From contig JBFWMF010000008.1 in NCBI GenBank assembly GCA_050251735.1, forward strand, positions 62,001-126,000: DNA of 64,000 nucleotides. Reading direction: 5' to 3'. This document shows positions 59,800 through 64,000 of the stretch, one piece after another. The stretch's first letter is position 1, and the number at the start of each line of letters is the position of its first letter. The DNA is from Desulfitobacterium sp050251735 (GTDB lineage: Bacteria; Bacillota; Desulfitobacteriia; Desulfitobacteriales; Desulfitobacteriaceae). The notes beneath the pieces were generated by a model. The model saw only the letters and a program-made list of their open reading frames with translations. It did no database searches and had not been told where the DNA came from. The position numbers and the translations under genes were made by a program.

Positions 59800-59844
59800 A
59801 AAGGCCGGAATAAACGGCAATTTATGTCGTTTATTCCGGCCTTT
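59800..59844 (-). terminator. Terminator after the torD-like gene
   Basis: A perfect 17-bp stem, AAAGGCCGGAATAAACG (59800-59816) and its inverse (59828-59844), followed on the minus strand by TTTTAAT. Confidence 0.88.
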
Positions 59845-59905
59845 GTCTATGCAGCTAACCTTACTCAGCACACTGTTTAACCTAAACATTTATCTACTAT
59901 CTTAA

Positions 59906-60493
59906 TTAATTGACCAATTCTAAAGTTAAATTTGCCAATCCTTTATAAAAAGGACTTTGGGCATATTCTTGAATTCTTTTGGTAAAGTCACCCATCCAAG
60001 ACTTTAGATATTTGTTCATGAAGGTATCTTTCATGGTAAGCCATTGATTATCCTTCGTTTCAAGGTATTTCGCTATAAGAAAATAGACGAACTCAAGCTC
60101 AGTAATAACGTGATCAGGAGGCTGTTTAAAGTCATCTGATAATTTAAGTCCAGCTTCTTGATAGGCCTGTAATACCTTAACCGAAGAATCCCCCATAATT
60201 CGACGTTGACCATCAAGATAAATCGAACCATAAGGAGGAGCCAAAAGATCAAAAGGCCCAATAAATAATTTTGCATATTCCAAATTCAGATCTTCAATGT
60301 TAGTTTCAACGACCAAGAAGCTCTCCATCTCCGCTATTATTGGAACTATATCGGGTCTGAAATCCGCTAGAGTCTCCTTTAGTAGAGATAAGACTTCTTC
60401 CATAGAATTCGAGGGAGAACCATAAAGTAGGGAAATAAGTTTACAGATGTTTGCTGTTTGGGTTAAATCGCGAGTGTCAAGAAGAGCCGTCAT
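59906..60493 (-). CDS. TorD/DmsD-family molybdoenzyme chaperone
   Basis: 195 residues, helical. LNLEYAKLFIGPFDLLAPPYGSIYLD fits the family's E-Y-x-x-L-F and P-Y-x-S-x-Y pattern, and PDHVITELEFVYFLIAKYLE the second conserved helix. It should bind the twin-arginine leader of the catalytic subunit at 61284-63815 and hold it for cofactor loading before Tat export. It lies after the FeS subunit in the same operon, past an inverted repeat at 60529-60557 that may lower its expression. Confidence 0.88.
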   Translation of the reverse strand: MTALLDTRDLTQTANICKLISLLYGSPSNSMEEVLSLLKETLADFRPDIVPIIAEMESFLVVETNIEDLNLEYAKLFIGPFDLLAPPYGSIYLDGQRRIMGDSSVKVLQAYQEAGLKLSDDFKQPPDHVITELEFVYFLIAKYLETKDNQWLTMKDTFMNKYLKSWMGDFTKRIQEYAQSPFYKGLANLTLELVN

Positions 60494-60528
60494 TCGTAAC
60501 CCAACCTTTCGATGAATAATGATGTTTT

Positions 60529-60557
60529 AGCAAACGGGCCGACTTCGGCCCGTTTGC
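60529..60557. repeat. Inverted repeat between FeS subunit and chaperone genes
   Basis: GCAAACGGGCC (60529-60539) and its inverse (60547-60557) form an 11-bp GC-rich hairpin. On the minus strand it is followed by TAAAAC, not a U-run, so partial attenuation or mRNA protection is more likely than full termination. Confidence 0.6.
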
Positions 60558-60571
60558 TTTTCTATGATATT

Positions 60572-61258
60572 TTAAAAATCTCTGATATAAAATACTCTTG
60601 GCTGAGTTCCGGCATTTGGTTTTAATTGCTTGTAACCGTATTTACCGATTAGCTGATTAACTTCGCTTGTTGGATCATCAAAATCCCCAACAGTTCGAGC
60701 ATCTGCTGGGCAGGAAGCTGCACAGTAGGGTATTTCTCTTTTGGCTAAGCGATGGTCGCAAAGGGTGCACTTTTCAACAATCCCTTTAGGACGAATGCCG
60801 GCGTAAGTTGTTGCCCGATCTGGGTTATAATAGGGGACTTTTTCTCCAACCTTTTCAGCTACTTCGGCTCCATTTGTAGTCCCTTGCTCAATTACCGAGG
60901 TCTTATCTCGCCAAATGCCGTGGGGCACTTTGGCGTTATAGTTAATGACTTCGTAGGGGCAGGCTTGCATGCAACTCTTACATCCGATGCATCTATTGGG
61001 GTCATGAAGAGTCAGCCCGTTATCATCCTTATACATGGCTTTGGTAGGGCAGGCTCTGACGCAAGCTGCGTTATCACAGTGATTGCATAGGGTAGGGACA
61101 TACTCATAGGTTACATTGGGGAAAACGCCTTTTGTCCGCTTTATATGATGGGCCCAGAACATTCCTTGATCCACATTATTCTCGTTCTTGCAAGCAATGC
61201 CGCAGGCTCCACATCCAACGCATTTATGCAAGTTAATGACCATTCCATATCGTGCCAA
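60572..61258 (-). CDS. 4Fe-4S subunit of a Tat-exported molybdoenzyme (DmsB/PsrB-like)
   Basis: 228 residues, four clusters: CVGCGACGIACKNENN, LCNHCDNAACVRACPTKA, CIGCKSCMQACPYEVINYN, and CTLCDH with CAASCPADAR. TTG start with GGAGG about 9 bases upstream. No own signal peptide; it is probably carried out with the catalytic subunit. Lies 25 bases after it. Confidence 0.92.
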   Translation of the reverse strand: MARYGMVINLHKCVGCGACGIACKNENNVDQGMFWAHHIKRTKGVFPNVTYEYVPTLCNHCDNAACVRACPTKAMYKDDNGLTLHDPNRCIGCKSCMQACPYEVINYNAKVPHGIWRDKTSVIEQGTTNGAEVAEKVGEKVPYYNPDRATTYAGIRPKGIVEKCTLCDHRLAKREIPYCAASCPADARTVGDFDDPTSEVNQLIGKYGYKQLKPNAGTQPRVFYIRDF

Positions 61259-61283
61259 TGGTATTCACCTCCGTGTTTGTGAA

Positions 61284-63815
61284 TTAAACTTTTTCAATTT
61301 TGATCCGGGTTACTCCACCGTGACGGGCCGTACTTCCGCTTAAGCGTTCGAAGTCTGAGGGAAGAATTTCGTTGTTATTTCCTCCACGTGGCTTCTTGCC
61401 ATATTCAAGAGAGGCAATCTTACCATAGGCCCAATGGCCTTGACCATAGCATTTGCCCACTGTCCCAGGGCGGACACCTTCCCATAGTTTGGCAGTGCAG
61501 GTTATACTTCCTTGTGGAGAGGTAATACGGATGGTATCTCCAGATTGGATACCAAGACTTGCCCCATCCACTGGGTTAATTTTGGCAACATCATCCCAAG
61601 CCTCATCACCCGGGTCCACATCTTTAAACTCCTGATACCAAAGTGTGTTAGCTGAGCGGGCTTCTCGGTTCAGCCTTGAACGATGCTCAAAGAAGATGAA
61701 GGGGTATTCTGCAGCATCACCATGGCGTAAGGGTTCTTCGTAGTGGGGGATAAAGGCTTGTTCTCCTTTGGCCAAATATTTTGTTGCCTGCATAATGTCA
61801 TCAACCGTAGTTTTATGCTTTTCAGCGTGACTTTCGAGGGCAGCTTTTAAGGTTTCACTATAGAACTCAAACTTGGTGGTTTTTGTCCCAAATTTATCCC
61901 AATTTTTAAAGTAAGGAGGTTCAACACTATTCCAAACTCCCTTATCGACGAAATCTTGCCAACCATTCAGGGTATCTCCCTTTTTCTCCGCAGTAGGATC
62001 CCAGAGGGCATGAGTTAACTGTTTAAGATAGGCCATGGTGAACTCCTCATGATTAGTTGGAGCTTTACCAGTTTCGGGATCTTTAACTTCATTCTTGAAA
62101 TAGTCCAATAGATTGGAGAAGCCTTTTTTTGCTAAGGATTCAGCAAGAAGCCAGGAAACACCAGTTTCATCGTTTACTACGTCCCAAAGGGGTTCAACTA
62201 CCTGCTGCTGAATGGATGCAAAAGAATACTTATTGGCTTTACTCTTGTTGAAGGACCATTTTTCAAACACATGCATGGGGGCTGGAAGCACGATATCTGC
62301 ATACTGAGTCATCTCAGAGGGGTTGGTTGTAATATGAGCTAAGAAAGGAAGCTGCTCTAGGGCCTTTTCCCAGCGTTGGGCACCAGTACAAGAGAAAGGG
62401 AGGTTACACCAATCCGCGATAGCCATTTTAATCTCGTAGGGGTTCTTTTCTAACATTGCGTCTGCCACACGATTTGTGAGTACGCCACCTCCGGATTTTC
62501 CGTCTTTCAAGGCAGGGAATTCCTTATAACCCCGTTGATCGATTTTTTTGGCTTTGGTTCCTTTTTTGGATATATCATCTTGATAATCTGCATAGCTAGG
62601 GAGCTTAGCAAGGGGTACGCTCGCAGATCTTAACGTGCCTCCCACATTCTCCACTGAGCCAACCAAACCATTGAGAGCATGAGCGGCCATGGTGGTATAA
62701 GCACCACGGACTTGCATGGCTGATCCTGGGGACAACCAAGAGATGGCACGTGGGGCCGCTTTAGCGAAGCCGCTAGCAACACGGATAATCTGTTCTGCAG
62801 GTATACCTGCTCGTTCAGCAGCCCATTCCGGAGTACGATCCTTCAGTTCTAGATTCCACCACTTGACTATGCCGGAGGTGTATTTTTCAGTGAAGGATTC
62901 TTCAGGAACAGTGGCTCCTTTTATAAAGAGATTAACACTATCATTGAAATCGCCTACAAAGTCTTTATTCCATAACCCTTCCGTGAGGATGACATGGGCA
63001 ATAGCGACAGCCAGAGCTCCATCTTCTCCTGGAATAACAGGCATCCACTCTTGAGATTTCGCAGCAGAGGCGGAAAGACGGGGGTCGATAGTAACAATCG
63101 TTGCTTGATCTACGACATCACCCCAGATATTCATAACATGTGGAACTTGGCGATTGGAGGCCACCGGGTCAGCACCCCAGTTGAGGACATATCGAGTTTC
63201 GGCTAAGTCGTAATCCCGATAATCCCAGTAGGCTTCCGTATAATAGGGGCCGAATTTTTCGGCTTCTGCACAGATGGAGCTGTGAGAAATGTTATTTGGA
63301 GAGCCAAAAACTTTGGTGGTTGCATCGTAGAGGACATCGGTTGTTCCGGAATAGCGGCCACGGAAGAAGATATATTTTTCAGGCTCATTATTTTTGCGAA
63401 GTTCCATCATCTTATCGGTGATAGTATCAATGGCTTCCTCCCAAGTGATAGGGACGAATTTGGGATCTTCATTACGGCCTTTCACGGGGTTAGTGCGTTT
63501 CATTGGAACTTTAACTCGGTCTGGGTCATAGAGCTGTTGAATGGCTAGATGAGGACGTGGACAGATTTTGCCATGACTGGCTTTACTGTTCGGGTTTCCT
63601 CTGACTTTAATCACTCGGCCATTCACGACATAAGCTTGAATGGCACACCAGGTGGTACATCCTTGACAGAGTGTGCTCATCCATTTTCCTTCTGCACCAG
63701 GGGCTGTACTTTCGCCTTGAGCGAGAGCTTGAAGAGCCGGAAAACCAGTAGATCCAGCAACTAAGAGCCCGGTCGCGGCCGAAGCTTGCAGAAATCTTCT
63801 GCGTGTAATTTTCAT
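61284..63815 (-). CDS. Tat-exported molybdopterin oxidoreductase catalytic subunit (DMSO reductase family)
   Basis: About 843 residues from the ATG at 63815, 6 bases after GAGGTG. Twin-arginine leader TRRRFLQASAATGLLVAG; 4Fe-4S motif CQGCTTWCAIQAYVV with GKICPRP; core ITWEEAIDTI, SSICAEAEKFG (possible Mo-ligand loop), VTIDPRLSASAAKSQEW; C-terminal Molydop_binding (GDTIRITSPQGSI, RHGGVTRIKIEKV). A respiratory terminal reductase or dehydrogenase acting outside the membrane; the sequence resembles the Psr/Phs/Dms groups, but the substrate is not clear. Confidence 0.92.
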   Translation of the reverse strand: MKITRRRFLQASAATGLLVAGSTGFPALQALAQGESTAPGAEGKWMSTLCQGCTTWCAIQAYVVNGRVIKVRGNPNSKASHGKICPRPHLAIQQLYDPDRVKVPMKRTNPVKGRNEDPKFVPITWEEAIDTITDKMMELRKNNEPEKYIFFRGRYSGTTDVLYDATTKVFGSPNNISHSSICAEAEKFGPYYTEAYWDYRDYDLAETRYVLNWGADPVASNRQVPHVMNIWGDVVDQATIVTIDPRLSASAAKSQEWMPVIPGEDGALAVAIAHVILTEGLWNKDFVGDFNDSVNLFIKGATVPEESFTEKYTSGIVKWWNLELKDRTPEWAAERAGIPAEQIIRVASGFAKAAPRAISWLSPGSAMQVRGAYTTMAAHALNGLVGSVENVGGTLRSASVPLAKLPSYADYQDDISKKGTKAKKIDQRGYKEFPALKDGKSGGGVLTNRVADAMLEKNPYEIKMAIADWCNLPFSCTGAQRWEKALEQLPFLAHITTNPSEMTQYADIVLPAPMHVFEKWSFNKSKANKYSFASIQQQVVEPLWDVVNDETGVSWLLAESLAKKGFSNLLDYFKNEVKDPETGKAPTNHEEFTMAYLKQLTHALWDPTAEKKGDTLNGWQDFVDKGVWNSVEPPYFKNWDKFGTKTTKFEFYSETLKAALESHAEKHKTTVDDIMQATKYLAKGEQAFIPHYEEPLRHGDAAEYPFIFFEHRSRLNREARSANTLWYQEFKDVDPGDEAWDDVAKINPVDGASLGIQSGDTIRITSPQGSITCTAKLWEGVRPGTVGKCYGQGHWAYGKIASLEYGKKPRGGNNNEILPSDFERLSGSTARHGGVTRIKIEKV

Positions 63816-63869
63816 TGAGTCCACCTCACATAATTTTCTATTCGAATATTCGACATCTCACCAAATGCT

Positions 63870-64000
63870 TTAGAAAAGGAAGGGTAGTTTTATTTGACCT
63901 GCTAAAAGAATAAGGTGCTTGAAGGTAAATCCTCCAGCGATAATGAGGACTGAAAGTGCTAGCCCCATTCCCTTGGACATTTCTGCCGTCTTGTCTTTGA
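63870..64000 (-). CDS. NrfD/PsrC-like membrane anchor, C-terminal fragment
   Basis: The last 43 codons before TAA at 63870-63872: a basic GMG stretch, then the hydrophobic LALSVLIIAGGFTFKHLILL and a GQIKLPFLF end. This is the usual C-terminal helix of NrfD-type anchors. It is the first gene of the anchor-catalytic-FeS-chaperone operon, cut by the window edge. Confidence 0.75.
   Translation of the reverse strand, partial: KDKTAEMSKGMGLALSVLIIAGGFTFKHLILLAGQIKLPFLF

Noticed and set aside
1..64000. CRISPR arrays, tRNA/rRNA genes, insertion sequences, prophage
   Set aside because: No spaced direct-repeat array, tRNA-like cloverleaf, transposase or phage gene was seen; the only direct tandem repeat is the 17-bp one, with no spacers.

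Overview
The window reads as a chromosome segment of a strictly anaerobic, respiratory Firmicute of the Desulfitobacterium type. This is inferred from gene content; no 16S or database search was possible. Pointers are a Gram-positive PolC replicase, actinobacterial-type LeuA behind a leucine T-box, three NrfD/FeS/molybdopterin gene sets or parts of them, two fdhD copies, a fix-type electron-transfer flavoprotein operon, a double-cubane reductase pair, and hgcAB. I saw no rRNA, tRNA, insertion sequence, phage gene or CRISPR array.

Layout. 1-5000: end of a cysteine desulfurase-like gene, then a four-gene surface-glycan group (Wzy/WaaL-like polymerase or ligase, GT2, WecA/TagO-like transferase, DegT aminotransferase). 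5000-9400: sfsA, two tandem XRE-cupin regulators, fdhD, and an HD-GYP phosphodiesterase gene behind a c-di-GMP-I riboswitch and terminator. 9600-19600: an accessory catabolic or respiratory block on the minus strand (DUF883-like anchor, 20-codon ORF, NrfD, cytoplasmic molybdoenzyme, FeS subunit, SDR, zinc alcohol dehydrogenase, second fdhD, OFA-like MFS carrier) facing a TetR gene. 19700-27400: orphan CGCGG-type peptide, leuA, polC, hemerythrin. 27500-36600: two-component system, ilvA, racemase, and an ECF transporter with BioY under a BirA-like operator. 36700-40900: glnA and a degenerate ANTAR regulator facing asnB; both leaders carry an A1/G4 hexaloop hairpin overlapping a terminator. 40900-45600: GGDEF-EAL protein, double-cubane reductase and its activator. 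45900-53600: two tandem OYE-type flavoenzymes followed by fixB-C-X-A. 53700-59700: on the minus strand, arsR-acr3-arsC-hgcA-hgcB, a small membrane protein, a newly noticed 41-codon ORF, then a NarX-like kinase and its regulator. 59800-64000: TorD chaperone, FeS subunit, Tat-exported molybdoenzyme and the C-terminus of its NrfD anchor.

How it fits together. Much of the region handles low-potential electrons: two CISM-type molybdoenzymes with their maturation factors (FdhD, TorD), an Etf/FixCX module that could link flavin dehydrogenases or enoate reductases to the quinone pool, and a double-cubane ATP-driven reductase. Control is strongly RNA-based: a c-di-GMP riboswitch, a T-box, and two candidate ANTAR antitermination leaders. 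The strongest leads are (i) mercury-methylation genes embedded in an arsenite-type operon that appears to read on, through a 41-codon gene, into a sensor kinase with a cysteine-rich PAS domain, and (ii) the paired glnA/asnB antitermination switches with an adjacent ANTAR protein whose receiver has lost its phosphorylation site.
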